DNA of 64,000 bases. Source: Euborellia annulipes. Lineage: Eukaryota > Arthropoda > Insecta > Dermaptera > Anisolabididae. The DNA lies in the NCBI GenBank assembly GCA_023213315.1, contig JAKCPI010015025.1, positions 103,547 to 167,546 on the forward strand. The letters are read 5' to 3'. A program made the position numbers and the translations under genes. The notes below the pieces were generated by a model. It searched no databases. It saw nothing but the letters and a program-made list of their open reading frames with translations, and was not told the origin of the DNA. Positions 1 through 10,871 of the stretch are shown piece by piece; the first letter of the stretch is position 1; every line of letters starts with the position of its first letter.

Positions 1-193
1 TTGAGAAAATCGAAAAAAACTGAAAAAGTACATCAGTAAAGTACTAGTACTCTTTGGCCGATTTTGATTAAAAGCTTATTTTTCCGGTCCCGGGGGGTGT
101 TTAACTTAAATATAAAATTTCAACCTCCTAGCTCTTTCCGATCTTGAGATATTTTGTTCACACACACACACACACAGAGACAGACCATGTCGT
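1..193 (+). mobile_element. HPE copy, 3' part, cut by window edge
   Basis: The window opens inside an HPE element. The internal blocks ACTGAAAAAGTACATCAG, AGTACTAGTACTCTTTGG and AATATAAAATTTCAACCTCC, then a CA-repeat and GACAGACCATGTCG, match full copies such as 49832-50502. Similarity stops soon after the CA-rich block, so the 3' terminal palindrome is missing. Confidence 0.85.
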
Positions 194-267
194 GAAAACC
201 TCTTTACTGCCGACCCCACATCGCGGGATTAATAAAGGCAAAGAAATGAAGAAGAAGAAGATATCTT

Positions 268-656
268 GGGGTCCAAGCATTCTTATTTGAACCCTGTTAC
301 GCATTAGTGTGTCAAGCGCAAGCTACCGAGTTTTGAGAAAATTAACATTAAAGTTTTTTGTTTACATTGGATTCTATATAATTTTTCTTGTCAATTGTGC
401 AAGTAACATTAAATATAAATTTTTTTAGGACATATTTCATAAAAAATACTATTAATTATAGCATTTGAAACAATATTCCGTGCTTAACTCAATTTTGCAT
501 TTTTTTTGCCGCTTGACACACTAATGCATAACAGGGTCCATATAAGCCCTTTGGTATCCAAATGGCTTAAATAAAATCATCGGACTGCCTGGGATCCGAA
601 CCCTCGACCCTTGGTATACAAGGTAGGCGCGATATCAACCAGCCAAGCCCGAGGGC
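268..656 (-). mobile_element. SINE-A, 3'-truncated, split by a TIR MITE
   Basis: Minus-strand SINE-A: the tRNA-like head lies at about 590-656 (GCCCTCGGGCTTGGCTGG on the minus strand) and the internal hairpin arms flank 545-575. The copy is split at 288-541 by a TIR element. The GT-rich tail and poly(A) are absent. Confidence 0.8.
288..541. mobile_element. TIR MITE (GACCCTGTTACGCATTAG family), copy 1
   Basis: Terminal inverted repeats of about 30 bp run through ACGCATTAGTGTGTCAAGCG at the left and its complement at the right (515-537). A second copy at 28013-28257 has the same ends, and both copies sit inside SINE-A units. The interior is AT-rich and non-coding. The TSD is unclear, so the ends are good to about 3 bp. 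Confidence 0.75.
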
Positions 657-672
657 TTTTCAATATATAATT

Positions 673-953
673 TAGGAACCGACCGAATATTCGGTTTCGA
701 CCGTAGTTTCGGTTGGAGATGGGATAGGATGAGACTCGCATGCAAAAAAAAGGTCAAATGATTTGCACATGAGGAAGAAAAAAATTGCGGAAAAAATTTA
801 GTCTCCCTAAAAAAAATGGTAGGGCTATAATGATTTTCAAGGGAGGGGAAAAACAAAAGATAAAATGATATGAATTTTGTATAGGAAATACAAGTTTCGG
901 TTTCTGCCGAAACTAAGATTGAAAGCCGAAATTCTTGTTTCGGTCGAATCCAA
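673..953. mobile_element. hAT-like MITE, TAGGAACCGACCGAA family
   Basis: The left end TAGGAACCGACCGAATATTC and the right end TTTCGGTCGAATCCA form inverted repeats. The 8-bp TSD is ATATAATT (665-672 and 954-961). The interior has many TTTCGG/CCGAAA repeats, matching 59340-59751. The TSD length fits hAT elements; there is no coding capacity. Confidence 0.8.
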
Positions 954-1271
954 ATATAATTGCTGTCGTAAAGTTCGTTTGTCTGAATTTCTCTATTTAA
1001 CCATATCCTCGTTGTAATTTTTAATTTAAAATTTAAATTTGTTTTTAATATTTTATACATTATCAGGCATTATCAGCATGTCAAGTAGAGTTAATTAAAA
1101 CCGGTCGCCATATATACCAATCAAAATTAACCAATATAGTGAGGCTCAACCAAGTTATATGATTAATTATAGAATAATAATTGTGAGATTTAATTTTAAC
1201 TTTTCCTATACGAAAAAATACTTGAAGAATTTTTTTTTATTAAAAATTCATTTAATGTCTAGAAATAAAAA

Positions 1272-1399
1272 TCTGGTGTGACTGATCGCACAGCACACAC
1301 AACTTTCTCTTAACTTGGATATATTAAAGTTATGTTCTGTGCTTGTCCCACCAGATTTTTTTGTGTGCACATATTTAGTTTCCGCCGATATATTAATCC
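1272..1399 (+). mobile_element. HPE 5' fragment (hairpin module)
   Basis: This holds the complete ~90-nt hairpin, TCTGGTGTGAC to CCACCAGA, followed by the HPE block ATATTTAGTTTCCGCCGATA. The rest of the element is missing. The loop differs from other copies (AACTTGGATATATTAA). Confidence 0.8.
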
Positions 1400-1494
1400 A
1401 CTACGCGCTCCTGGCGCGCGTGCCATGTAAAACAATTATTTTTTAGATGCTCTTTAATACTTATGAAATGCAAGTGGTCAAGTTAACTAAGTGC

Positions 1495-2256
1495 TATGGG
1501 AAACTAAATATATCACGACACAAAAAAATCTGGTGTGACCCAGCACGGTGGACAACTTTCTCTTCCCAAAGGTTAAGGGGGTACGGGAGCGAAGGTGTTA
1601 CGCATGTTTTTCCCGCTAAGATGGCGTTGTGTGTCATAAAAAGTATGCCCAAAAAATCAAGTAATTCAAAAAATTTGCCAAGAGTTGTCAGAATGGTAGC
1701 TAATAATATTTAATGCATTTGGTTGATTTTCATTGATCTTTTAACAATAAATACTTTATAAATGTTATTATATATTATGTGTCTTTTATAAAAGCATAAA
1801 AATATATAAATATAGGCCAGATATAGGCTAATATTATATCGTCTGTTAGACTAGCCTGCCATCTATTGCAAGAATGCTGAACTAATTTGACAGTTGAATT
1901 TTAAATAAATAATCTAAGCTTATTTTTCTAAATTTCTTAATTAATATGTGATTAATAATAACAATAAATTCATTTTTAAATTTAAAAAAAAATAAAGATT
2001 ATTGGGACAGATTGTTTTTTTGTATTTGCTTGATAACAAAAAAATTAATTACGATAATTTTTTAATAAGTCATTAAACAAATTATAGCTCGATGCCTCAA
2101 TAATCTCTTGTGAATTTAATTCATTTAAAAAAAACGCATTGAAAAATTCCTTATAATAAAATAGTCTAGTTTTTTTTTCAAGTAGGCCTACGTTTAGACG
2201 TCGCTTCTGAACCCCCTTAAGACAAAAGTTGTGTGCTGTGCGCCAGTCACACCAGA
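1495..2256 (-). mobile_element. HPE 5' hairpin end, split by MITE-T
   Basis: Minus-strand HPE 5' end. One hairpin arm lies at 1520-1572 and the other at 2221-2256 (GTTGTGTGCTGTGCGCCAGTCACACCAGA). MITE-T entered close to the hairpin loop. Only about 30 bp of internal HPE remain on the left. Confidence 0.8.
1577..2216 (+). mobile_element. MITE-T, complete copy
   Basis: A 640-bp element starting GGGGGTACGGGAGCGAAGG and ending CTTCTGAACCCCC. It is bordered on both sides by TTAA (1573-1576 and 2217-2220). A TTAA duplication is the piggyBac hallmark, but the ends are not the usual CCC-type termini, so the superfamily is uncertain. Other copies lie at 6297, 18426, 54722 and 61840. Confidence 0.8.
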
Positions 2257-2773
2257 TTTTTTAATATACAGATGGCTAAGGGAAAAAGAAGTGAGTACAA
2301 GATTGGTTGAATAACAAACGGATGAAAGCATCTGAAACAATTCTAAGATAGCTAGCAATCTTCTACAGTAACACTGTTAAATCTGTTATGACACTTTTAG
2401 CAGAACATTTGGTATGTTACTCTGAAATTAACATTTTTGTTTTGCAAGCTTGCCAGTCAATGAATGAATGGACAACTCTACTAATCAACACATTTTATTT
2501 TTATTTTTTGCTCGGAAGAGAGTTACTTTTAGAATGATGCTAGAAAAGATGTTATCTAAGAAGGAAATATCAACCCCCCCCCCCTCTCCTTTGGACAGGT
2601 GAGTTTAATCCAATCCAATGAATCATTCTTTTTTTATATAAATATCGTCTCTTAATGGATCTGACGTCAAAGACAGAGAGGTGATAAATGTTGGGCAGGT
2701 CCACTCATCTTTGCCATTTCAAACACTTGCGTAGACACCCTTTTTTTTATTTTTTCTTGTTTATAAAATTGGA
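2257..2773. other. No gene or repeat family recognised
   Basis: AT-rich sequence with a short C11 run near 2574-2584. I see no coding signal and no match to the repeat families of this window. Confidence 0.5.
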
Positions 2774-3593
2774 CTATATCGCCTGCTGGGTATCGTAGTG
2801 GCGAAAGTCTGAAAATTCAATTTTTTGAGTTAAGCATAGCAAACGTTAAAACGTCTTCACTTTTGAGTGCCAAAGTGGCGAAAATATATTTCGATTTTTT
2901 TTTTTTTTCTGTACTTCTTTGCCAGAATATATTTTTTTTTATTATTAATAATAATTTGTTGGACCTTATTTCGGTCATACAAATGGACTTTATATTTACT
3001 ATGTACAAATAAAAGAGTAGATAATAAAGTTATAAAGACAACAAAACACAAAAGAAAAAAAAAACACATAGACATTGTTCGTATTGTAAAGGATGCATCA
3101 AGTTAGACCATAAGTAATCTGGTCCTAATCACAGACAGCATAAAGAAATATATGTTGTTGATCTGTTGTCTATTAACCGGTTCCAGGATATTTATAATAC
3201 AATCCTCCTGACACCCAGTAAGAAATCGGTTCCTGGACGGTCTGTAAGCCTGCCCGGCCTGTCCTTTATAATGTGCGACAGGTCTTCATTTGCTCTTGAG
3301 TTGCACATCGGGCATTCGTCACTCGGATTGATGTCCAGTTTTGCGCCACCAAATCGAAGTAGTCTTGTAATGTTACATAAGCTTACTAAATATTAAGTCC
3401 ATTTGTATGACCGAAATAAGGTCCAACAAATTAATAAATAAATAAATATTTCGATTTTTTGCTATTGATTCTGGACCATTCAATTGTTGACCCTTTAATT
3501 TAAATGTATATGTGTATAAAGCTTTCAAACGCCTTTTCTCGAATTGTTCAATTTCGGACTTTCGCTACTCAGCATTCTCAGCAGGCGATATAC
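2774..3593. repeat. Foldback element with a LINE fragment in its centre
   Basis: The outer inverted repeats are ATATCGCCTGCTGGGTATCG at the left and CAGCATTCTCAGCAGGCGATAT at the right. Inner arms repeat inverted as well: TTGTTGGACCTTATTTCGGT near 2957 and its complement near 3410-3429. The middle, 3003-3395, is a LINE 3' end, which explains the broken symmetry. Confidence 0.75.
3003..3395 (-). pseudogene. LINE ORF2 C-terminal fragment
   Basis: On the minus strand at about 3385-3240 one frame reads GGAKLDINPSDECPMCN...EDLSHII. This is the C-X2-C-X9-H core found near the C-terminus of many non-LTR retrotransposon ORF2 proteins; the final Cys of the CX2CX9HX4C motif is not kept. A T-rich 3'UTR follows at 3003-3110. 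It is severely 5'-truncated and non-functional. Confidence 0.65.
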
Positions 3594-3691
3594 GAAATAT
3601 AGAAAATATGTGTTGAGTTTCCTTGAATCTAAAAATGTACCTAGTGTGTGTGTTTGAAATTAAAAAAAAAAGAATTCTTCTATATTGTCTC

Positions 3692-3964
3692 CTGCCCTCG
3701 GAGCTTGGCGTAAAGGTTAGCGTGCTAACCTCGTATCCCGAACGTCGCGGGTTCGGACCCCAGGCAGTCCGATGATTTTATTTAAGCCATTTGGATACCA
3801 AAAGGCTTAAATAAGAATGCCTGGATCCCATATATGTATATTAATCTCTATAACGGATATCGTAAAAGTCTTAAATGGCCTAAGTTGCAGAAAAGACTGT
3901 GTGAATGTGTGTGTGAGTGTGAGTGTAAATGAGAAAAAAAGTGTGAATGTTTAAAAAAAAAAAA
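3692..3964 (+). mobile_element. SINE-A, full length
   Basis: The head starts GCCCTCGGAGCTTGGCGTAA with an A-box-like region, then a B-box-like GGTTCGGACCC near 3750. The hairpin region, GT-rich tail and poly(A) follow. A 10-bp TSD, ATATTGTCTC, flanks it (3682-3691 and 3965-3974). Confidence 0.9.
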
Positions 3965-3989
3965 ATATTGTCTCTTAAATTAAATATAT

Positions 3990-4165
3990 TTAGGAAGCTC
4001 TGGTGTTGCGGGCTAAGATGTCAATCTTCTGCATGGGAGATCAGGCAACTCTACGTAGCTGTGACATCCTATCCTACAGATGGTGCATTCCCTGAAAGGA
4101 GTAGGCTACCGGTGATCAGAGAGTCCCTGGTCAAACTTGTTTTTTTTTTTTTTTTTTTTTTTAAT
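3990..4165 (+). mobile_element. SINE-C-like tRNA-derived repeat
   Basis: It begins GCTCTGGTGTTGCGGGCTAA, an A-box-like tRNA head. It shares CAGGCAACTCTAC and GAGAGTCCCTGGTCAAACT with 24600-25040 and ends in a T-run of more than 20 nt. Two diverged copies support a dispersed family. Confidence 0.55.
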
Positions 4166-4250
4166 TTGTCTTCAAATTGATTGACGAAAAGTAAATTAAA
4201 AGCAAACGTGTAGAGTCGTAGAACCTCCGGCAGGAACGAAGTTCCTCACG

Positions 4251-4494
4251 CAAGGGCGTCCGCAGGATTTTTTGCAGGGGGGCAAGTCACTTCCAGATAA
4301 GTTAAAAAAACGTATTTTGATATTAATAATGTTATACATCTCTTAGTATTTAAAGCTTTCTCACCGCGGCAAGGTGGATGTATACTGTGAAAGGTTTTTT
4401 TGTATTTTTTTTTTTGTTTTATACATTTTTTTGTATCATTTTAATTTTCCAGGGGGGGCAAGTGCCTGGTTGCCCCCCCCTGCGGACGCCCATG
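4251..4494. mobile_element. hAT-like MITE, CAAGGGCGTCCGCAGG family
   Basis: The ends CAAGGGCGTCCGCAGG and CCTGCGGACGCCCATG are inverted repeats, flanked by a perfect 8-bp TSD TCCTCACG (4243-4250 and 4495-4502). The interior is AT-rich with G-run and C-run subterminal blocks. Confidence 0.9.
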
Positions 4495-4884
4495 TCCTCA
4501 CGCCTTTTTTTCAACTCAGAATATAATTTAATATGAATATTATCGTCTAGCCAAGGAGCTGCGTCGGCTGAAACCTCGTGCTCGCCGCCTATGGTAGATA
4601 GAGGGAAATAAAGAGAAGGAGAAGGTGGGCGTGGCCTGGCCAAGACTGGCTATTCTCGCCTCCCTCCGCCTTCGCTCGGAACGCGTTTTTGTTACGTTAC
4701 AGTACATTTTCTCCCAATTCACCCTGCATAAGCCGCGTTAAAAAACTTGGTTCCAAAAATTCTGGAGTACAAAATTTTACATTGAACTTTTAATAAATCA
4801 CGGATCTTCTTCAATTTCTTCCTTGATAATTATAATAAAATTGTATCAAATACGCCATCCTACCTAGATATTAACTAGATAAAT

Positions 4885-5140
4885 GCCCACGGGGCGTGGT
4901 GTAGAGGTTAGCGTGCTAACCTCGTATACCAAACGTCGCGGGTTCGGACCTGAGGCAGTCCGATGATTTTATTTAAGCCATCTGGATACCAAATAAGAAT
5001 GCCTGGACCCCCAATAGATATTTTCATGAAATAACGGTTATCGTCAAGTCTTATATGGCCTGAGCTGCCGAAAAGACAGTGTGAATGTGTGTGTGAGTGT
5101 GAGTGTGAATGAGAAAAAAGTGTGAATGTTTAAAAAAAAA
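4885..5140 (+). mobile_element. SINE-A, full length
   Basis: The head is GCCCACGGGGCGTGGTGTAG with a B-box-like GGTTCGGACCT. The tail is TGTGTGAATGTGTGTGTGAG and poly(A). The TSD ACTAGATAAAT lies at 4874-4884 and 5141-5151. The second hairpin arm is shortened. Confidence 0.92.
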
Positions 5141-5193
5141 ACTAGATAAATAATAATTAAGCTTATACCCAGTATATACGTAACTAAAATAGT

Positions 5194-5418
5194 TTCTTCT
5201 CTCCTCGCCTTGTCCCGCGTTGCGGTGTCGGCGGACTTCTTTCCCTCCAACCCTATTATACGTTTTTACGACCGGAAGAAATAGGACAGGCCGGCCCGTC
5301 GCACGGTTTGACGCCTGTTGAAAAGAGGAAGGAAGAGACAGACATTTAAAGAACTGAAGGACAGCCTGTCCCAGCTCGGGTAGCTCGTGGTACTCACAAG
5401 ATGTGGACCCCTGAGCAA
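5194..5418 (-). mobile_element. SINE-B, complete copy
   Basis: An 18-bp TSD, ATACGTAACTAAAATAGT, flanks it (5176-5193 and 5419-5436), showing target-primed insertion. On the minus strand it runs from GCTCAGGGGTCCACATCTTG to CCGACACCGCAACGCGGGAC and a short purine-rich tail. I find no clear tRNA head, so its origin is open. Confidence 0.85.
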
Positions 5419-5436
5419 ATACGTAACTAAAATAGT

Positions 5437-6296
5437 AATTTCATTTTATCAAGTATTAAAAAAAAAAAACATTATCAATAAAATTATTATTTCATGACAA
5501 AATAACACTTAGTATCTTAGGAATTAGGAAAGGCATTTTAACCATTGTCGAATCTTTTGTTCTTTCAAATTTTTTTGACGTAACGTATTACAATGCATGT
5601 ATATGTATAGGGGCCGGTTAGGCAGACATGCACGAAAACTTGACTAAAAGCACATAAAAAATTGCCATTTTTCCGCAATGGATATCTATTTGACCATAAA
5701 AGCTACATTAAATCTTGATTTTTGATTAAATATATCTTTGTACCGCAGTTTTGGTACTCATTTTAATTCAATTAAAAGTATTATAAATCATTAACGTTTC
5801 ATAGATGAGTTCACTCTTGTCTAGGATCCATTTAAGAATGGAATTTATATTCCTAGGATGATGACTCATTAATAATGAATAAATGACTCGATTGGAGAGC
5901 TCTTCATTTGTTGTTTGCTTATTTGACTGAGTGTCTTTCATTAAGAGAGTAATTTGGCAACGCAAAACGAAATTTATTTTGGGTCAAAGGAGTTTGTCTC
6001 TCACCACCTGCTCCTAATCTATATATATAAAAATGAAATGGGAAAAATGTATGTAGGCTATGTATGTATTTGTTCTAAATAAATAAATGAATCTATTTGA
6101 AATTAAGTATATATATAGTACATGGACCAGGGAGTAACGTAGTAATAATCTGAATCTCTTAAATATTTTGGAAAATTAATTATAATCAAATTTCTTCAAT
6201 ATGGGAACACAAATTCATCAAATTGGCTCGGAAATTAGAGAGGCAGTTAGTTGCTCTGTGATGCAGCTTTCTGGTTATACGACTATGAGCGAAATA
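5437..6296. other. No gene recognised
   Basis: AT-rich, non-coding by eye. It contains short ATATATA runs near 6020 and 6105. No repeat family of this window was recognised here. Confidence 0.5.
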
Positions 6297-6885
6297 GGAG
6301 CGAACGCATGTTTTTCCCGCTAAGATGGCGTAGTGTGTCATAAAAAGTATGCCCAAAAAATCAAGTAATTCAAAAATTTGCCAAGAGATGTCAGAATGGT
6401 AGCTAATAATATTTAATGCATTTGGTTGATTTTCATTGATCTTTTAACAATAAATACTTTATAAATGTTATTATATATTATGTATCTTTTATAAATGCAT
6501 AAAAATATATAAATATAGGCCATATATAGACTATTAGGGAATCGGCTGTTAAACTAGCCTGCCATCTATTGCAAGAATGCTGAACTAATTTGACAGTTGA
6601 TTTTTAAATAAATCATCTAAGCTTATTTTAAAAATTTCTTAATTAATATGTGATTAATAATAACAATAAATTCATTTTTAAATTTAAAAAAAAAATTAAA
6701 GATTATTGGGACAGATTGTTTTTTTTTTGTATTTGTTTGATAACAAAAAAATTAATTACGATAATTTTTTAATAAGTCATTAAAAAAATTATAGCTCGAT
6801 GTCCCAATAATCTCTTATGAATTTAATTCATTTAAAAAAAAACCGCATTGAAAAGTACGTTTAGACGTCGCTCCTGAACCCCCTT
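6297..6885 (+). mobile_element. MITE-T copy, degraded left end
   Basis: This matches 1577-2216 over most of its length, from GCGAACGCATGTTTTTCCCG to CGCTCCTGAACCCCCTT. The left GGGGG terminus is missing and the right TTAA has become TTCA, so this is an older copy. Confidence 0.85.
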
Positions 6886-7718
6886 CACTGGAGCAAATGT
6901 GCATCAGTGATTCAAGAGCTTACATTAAAAAAAAAATGAACAAAATTTGACACACGTCTCAAAAAGTGTTTTAGAGATTTATTTTATTTATAAATTTAAA
7001 TCGAAGATTTAATTAAGATTGTCAAGTTGATGAATAGAGAGGCAAAAAATTTAATTAAAACAAAACTGACCGATGCATAAAGATGTTATCTATGAATGAC
7101 GTAATAACGCAATGTTAATTAAACCTCACACTATTTTAATATATAAGGGCGTGTAACGCGTCAAACCAAACAAATATTGCACATAGTTTGAATGAGAAGA
7201 AAGAACATCCTGTTCTTGTTAAGGGCACACACTACATATACCACATACACTCTCGGAATACAGTATCAAGCGATTCTGTCTCATATACCTTTAGGAGAAG
7301 ACAAGGACGATGTCGTTTTAATGTTATTGAAGGTTTTTTTTTTGTTTTTTTTTTACGTATAAGATACTCGAGGGTTTGATTATTTAATAAATATGTCTGA
7401 CATGAGTTTCAAAAAAGATTTACTGAGGAATTAATGTAAAGGATTTTTACCGTTCCCTAAGAACTAATCCATTACTCCTTACGATTATCTAAGTAAAAAG
7501 TTTCATCGTTTTCCGATGAGTGATTGCAAAGAAATAAATTGAAAAATTAAGTTTTTTTTTTTTTTTTTTTTTTTTGTATTTCTGGGATCTTTTTGACTAG
7601 AAACTTTAAAGTATGTTATATATTAATAAATTTCCAATCGAAAAAAGCCGGAGAAATTTTCTATACAAAATTCATATCATCTTACCTTTCTTTACTTTCT
7701 CTTACATATACATACAAT
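6886..7718. other. No gene; short hAT-MITE remnant at the start
   Basis: The segment 6893-6960 (TGTGCATCAGTGATTC ... GACACACGTCTCAAAAA) resembles the right part of the hAT MITE at 43946-44223. The rest is AT-rich with a T22 run near 7553-7575. Confidence 0.5.
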
Positions 7719-7885
7719 TTTTTTTTTTTTTAAACAATCACACTTTTCCCCATTCACACTCACATTCTCACACACATACACACAATATTTTCGGCAACTT
7801 AGGCCATTTAAGACTTTAGACGATAACCGCTATTTTGTAAAAATATATCTATTGAGGGTTCAGACATTATTATTTAAGCCAAATA
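7719..7885 (-). mobile_element. SINE-A, 5'-truncated
   Basis: It holds the poly(T), the complement of the GT-rich tail, TTTTCGGCAACTTAGGCC and the start of the hairpin region. The tRNA-like head is missing. It abuts an HPE whose terminal palindrome is also lost. Confidence 0.8.
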
Positions 7886-7889
7886 ACTA

Positions 7890-8749
7890 TAGATATATGG
7901 AGAGAAAGTATTGAATTCATGTCAAAAATTCGATGTCGAGATTTTGATGGAGATACACGTTTTGAGGTCCTTGTCTGTGTGCCTGTCTGCTGTCTGTATG
8001 TGTTCAATTTAAGACATGAAGGAAATGAGCTTGAAATTTTATATTTAAGTTAGGCACCCCCCTAGGGCGTGAAAATAAGCTTTTAATTAAAATCGGCCAA
8101 AGAGTACTAATACTTTACCGATGTACTTTTTCAGTTTTTTTTTTTTTTTTTTTTTTCGATTTTCTCAAAATTCGCTCCAACTATTTTGATTAAAATTTAA
8201 AAATCAATTAATTTTTACATGTTCTTTAAAATGTACCAGTATACTCTCATTTTGCCCTTGAAATCTTTTGAAGATTACAAGGGAGGATCCAGAGGTGTTT
8301 CTCGGGGGTAATCTGGAGTGACTGGTCGCACAGCACACATTTTTTTCTTTATTTCGGTAATTTAAAGGCGCATTCTGTACTTGTTTGCCAGAATATAAAT
8401 ACAAATCAAATTTTTTAGCATTAATATTTACAATTTTACATTCAAAATAAATTTTTTTGCGAAAAAAAAGTATTTTTTTTTTTTCAAATCTAGGGAGGGA
8501 GGGGCGTAATTACTCTTTTACCCCCCCTTGTATCCGCCCTTGCTCTTGTACTCCATAGGAAAGATAGGATAAATGGTTGTCAAGGTAACAAAATATAAAT
8601 ATTTTTCTGTTTATGAATTCAAATGTACCCTACTGTAGGAAACTAAATATATCTCAACACAAAAAATTTGGCGTGACAAGCACAGAATACAACTTTCTCT
8701 TTCTGAAGCGTAAGAGAAAGTTGTGCACTGTGCGACCCTTTACACCAGA
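7890..8749 (-). mobile_element. HPE, nearly complete, split by a hAT MITE
   Basis: The order on the minus strand is hairpin (8660-8749), GAATTCAAATGTACCC, a mutated X-box-like segment (GTTGTCAAGGTAAC), the split at 8278-8542, AGTACTAATACTTTACC, and ATTCGATGTCGAGATTTTG near the 3' end. The terminal palindrome is truncated. Confidence 0.85.
8278..8542. mobile_element. hAT-like MITE, CAAGGGCGGATCCAGAGG family
   Basis: The ends are CAAGGGAGGATCCAGAGG and TGTATCCGCCCTTG. The interior carries a degenerate HPE hairpin (TCTGGAGTGACTGGTCGCAC ... TTTGCCAGAATAT). No exact 8-bp TSD is visible, so the junction has decayed. It is nested in HPE. Confidence 0.85.
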
Positions 8750-8907
8750 ATTTTTTTCGCGTTACTCAAAATGAATACATTTTTTTTTTTTAGTATACGA
8801 ATGTCGTTCGAGCATTTTTTGTTTTGGTGATTTTTCTCCGAATTTATTTTGATATTTCAAAAAAAAAAAAGAGCCGGAGATTGTCTAAAAAAAAAAATAC
8901 CCGAAGG

Positions 8908-9187
8908 TTTTTTTTTTTTTTTTTTTTAAAAACATTCACACTTTTTTCTCATTCACACTCACACTCACACACACATTCACACAGTCTTTTCGGCAACTCA
9001 GGCCATTTAAGACTTTAAACGATATCCGTTATTGATTATTATATATATATGGGGTCCAGGCATTCTTATTTAAGCCATTTGGTATCCAATTGGCTTAAAT
9101 AAAATCATCGGACTGCCTGGGGTCCGAACCCGCGACGTTTGGTATATGAGGTTAGCACGCTAACCTCTACGCCATGCCCCGAGGGCC
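8908..9187 (-). mobile_element. SINE-A, full length
   Basis: Poly(T), complement of the GT-rich tail, hairpin, and a tRNA-like head ending GCCATGCCCCGAGGGC. The TSD ACCCGAAGG lies at 8899-8907 and 9188-9196. Confidence 0.92.
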
Positions 9188-9316
9188 ACCCGAAGGGTTG
9201 GCAGCACTGTTTTTCACCATCAGAATTCCTTCCCAACAAACGAAAATTTTTCAATTAAAATGTTTTTTTTTTTTATTTATTTATTTTTTTTTTTTTAACT
9301 TTGAGATCATGTAAAA

Positions 9317-9362
9317 AATCATGGGCGTAGCCAGGGGGAGGCAGGGGGACTTTGCCCCTCCC
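9317..9362. mobile_element. hAT-like MITE end fragment
   Basis: CATGGGCGTAGCCAGGGGGA resembles the terminal repeats of the GGCGTAGC-type hAT MITEs (24189, 36067). The matching right end was not found. Confidence 0.35.
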
Positions 9363-9440
9363 CTGGCTTGTCCTAAAAACAAACAAATATATATTTTTCC
9401 CATTGGGATTTTTTTTAACGCCTCAATCCACTACATTAAT

Positions 9441-9509
9441 TAGCACAGAGCACAACTTTCTTACTAAATGTAAGAGAAAGTTGTGTGCTGTGCGACCAGT
9501 CACACCAGA
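9441..9509 (-). repeat. Solitary HPE hairpin module
   Basis: GCACAGAGCACAACTTTC pairs with GAAAGTTGTGTGCTGTGC, followed by GACCAGTCACACCAGA. No other HPE sequence adjoins it, so the hairpin stands alone; the outer left arm is lost. Confidence 0.7.
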
Positions 9510-10234
9510 TTTTTTTAAAATTCACTAACCTAGTCTGAATAAATGAAATAGGCCTAATTATTCACTGACTTTAAGGAGAAATTAAATAAAAGAAAAGGTT
9601 TATCTTTGAAACATTTTGACAATAACTTGGTGGATCCAGGTGGGGAGTATACATACAGTGCAGGAAAATAAAATTTGACCTGATTATAATGTAATAGTGA
9701 GATCAGGTCTGATTATAATGTATATCCTAGTAAGCAGGCCTATTGTTTGCATTCATTCCTTATCAGCAGCTCTCTACTCTACTCTTATCGGTGGATTATG
9801 AAATTTAATCATAGCTTAAGCTTTTAACTTTATTTCTATTTGTACAGTTAATAAACAAAAAGACAAACATCTCAAATGGGTTAATGAATTAAATCTGACG
9901 GCATGATGTAAATTTTATTCTCATATAGGCAAATTGAATCCTTAAGCATTTTTCTCAACAATATTCTTCTTCATCTAAATAAAATATTTTCCCATCCCAA
10001 GCGAGAAAAATTTATTTCATTTGATTTGACTACAAATCATTTGAAATAAATAGGAATGGGGTCTAAATGGCCTTAGATGCCGAAAAAGACCTTAAAAAAA
10101 AAATAATAAAAAAAATAAAATAAAATATTAATGAATCAGTAAAAGTCAAATGTCAATGCAAGCGAAATTACTATTAAAAAAATTATACAATGAAATTTCA
10201 GAAAGTCATTCTAGTATGACAAAATCAGTCGTCT
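9510..10234. other. No gene; short SINE-like remnant
   Basis: AT-rich. At 10040-10130, GGTCTAAATGGCCTTAGATGCCGAAAAAGACC followed by an A-rich tail resembles the 3' module of SINE-A and recurs at 17110-17150. Otherwise no recognised feature. Confidence 0.5.
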
Positions 10235-10345
10235 TCTGATTATTCCCGCGCTGCGGGATCGGCGGTCCTTACTTTGCCCTTCCACTTCATCCTAGATGTT
10301 ATCTCCGACATAGGCCAAGCTCGGTATGACGAAACCAGAGAAGAG
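10235..10345 (-). mobile_element. SINE-B fragment
   Basis: CTGATTATTCCCGCGCTGCG and GGATCGGCGG match the 3' part of SINE-B at 25863-25911. The rest diverges, and I see no TSD. Confidence 0.55.
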
Positions 10346-10371
10346 TTAATTTATTGATAACCACTTTAGTC

Positions 10372-10403
10372 CTGATGAAGGGAGGCGGGGACTCGAAACG
10401 TCG
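10372..10403 (+). repeat. CTGATGA-hairpin-CGAAACGTC motif
   Basis: CTGATGA, a G-rich spacer with a short possible stem, then CGAAACGTCGG. The order resembles the CUGAUGA...GAAAC core of hammerhead ribozymes carried by Penelope-like elements, but no complete three-stem fold is visible, so activity is not claimed. Confidence 0.45.
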
Positions 10404-10615
10404 GAATAAATTTGGCCTGAAAATACCTCCAGCGTTATCATTTAACGTTCAAATATCTACACTAGACTTTCCCAATCATCATGTTTCATTTCAAATGCAA
10501 AATTCACTTCCAAAATAAAAAAAAAAGTTCTGTCACGTCGACAGCAGCTAGTGAAGCTAATCTAATGTTTCAGGACCAAAAATCAAAAGAAGTTTCACTT
10601 CTAAAAATAAAAAAA

Positions 10616-10871
10616 TTAAAATTAAATATACAAATTAAACACTAGGTTATTTGTTTCAAAGGTTTTATTAATTAAATATTAACACTTGATACGTATTTCG
10701 ACAATTCCTTGTCATCATCAGAAGTGATTACATTCTAATACATACATGTACATTCTAATACATGTATTAGAAAGTAATCAGTTCGAAATACGTATCAAGT
10801 GTTAATTTTTAATTAATAAAACCTTTGAAACTAATAACCTAGTATTTAATTTGCATATTTAATTTTAATTT
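10616..10871. repeat. 256-bp palindromic element with CTGATGA-type motif
   Basis: The arms TAAAATTAAATATACAAATT and its near-complement at the right meet around 10741. The inner arm has CTGATGATGACAAGGAATTG then TCGAAATACG on the minus strand. It is non-coding and probably a foldback or MITE-like unit. Confidence 0.7.
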
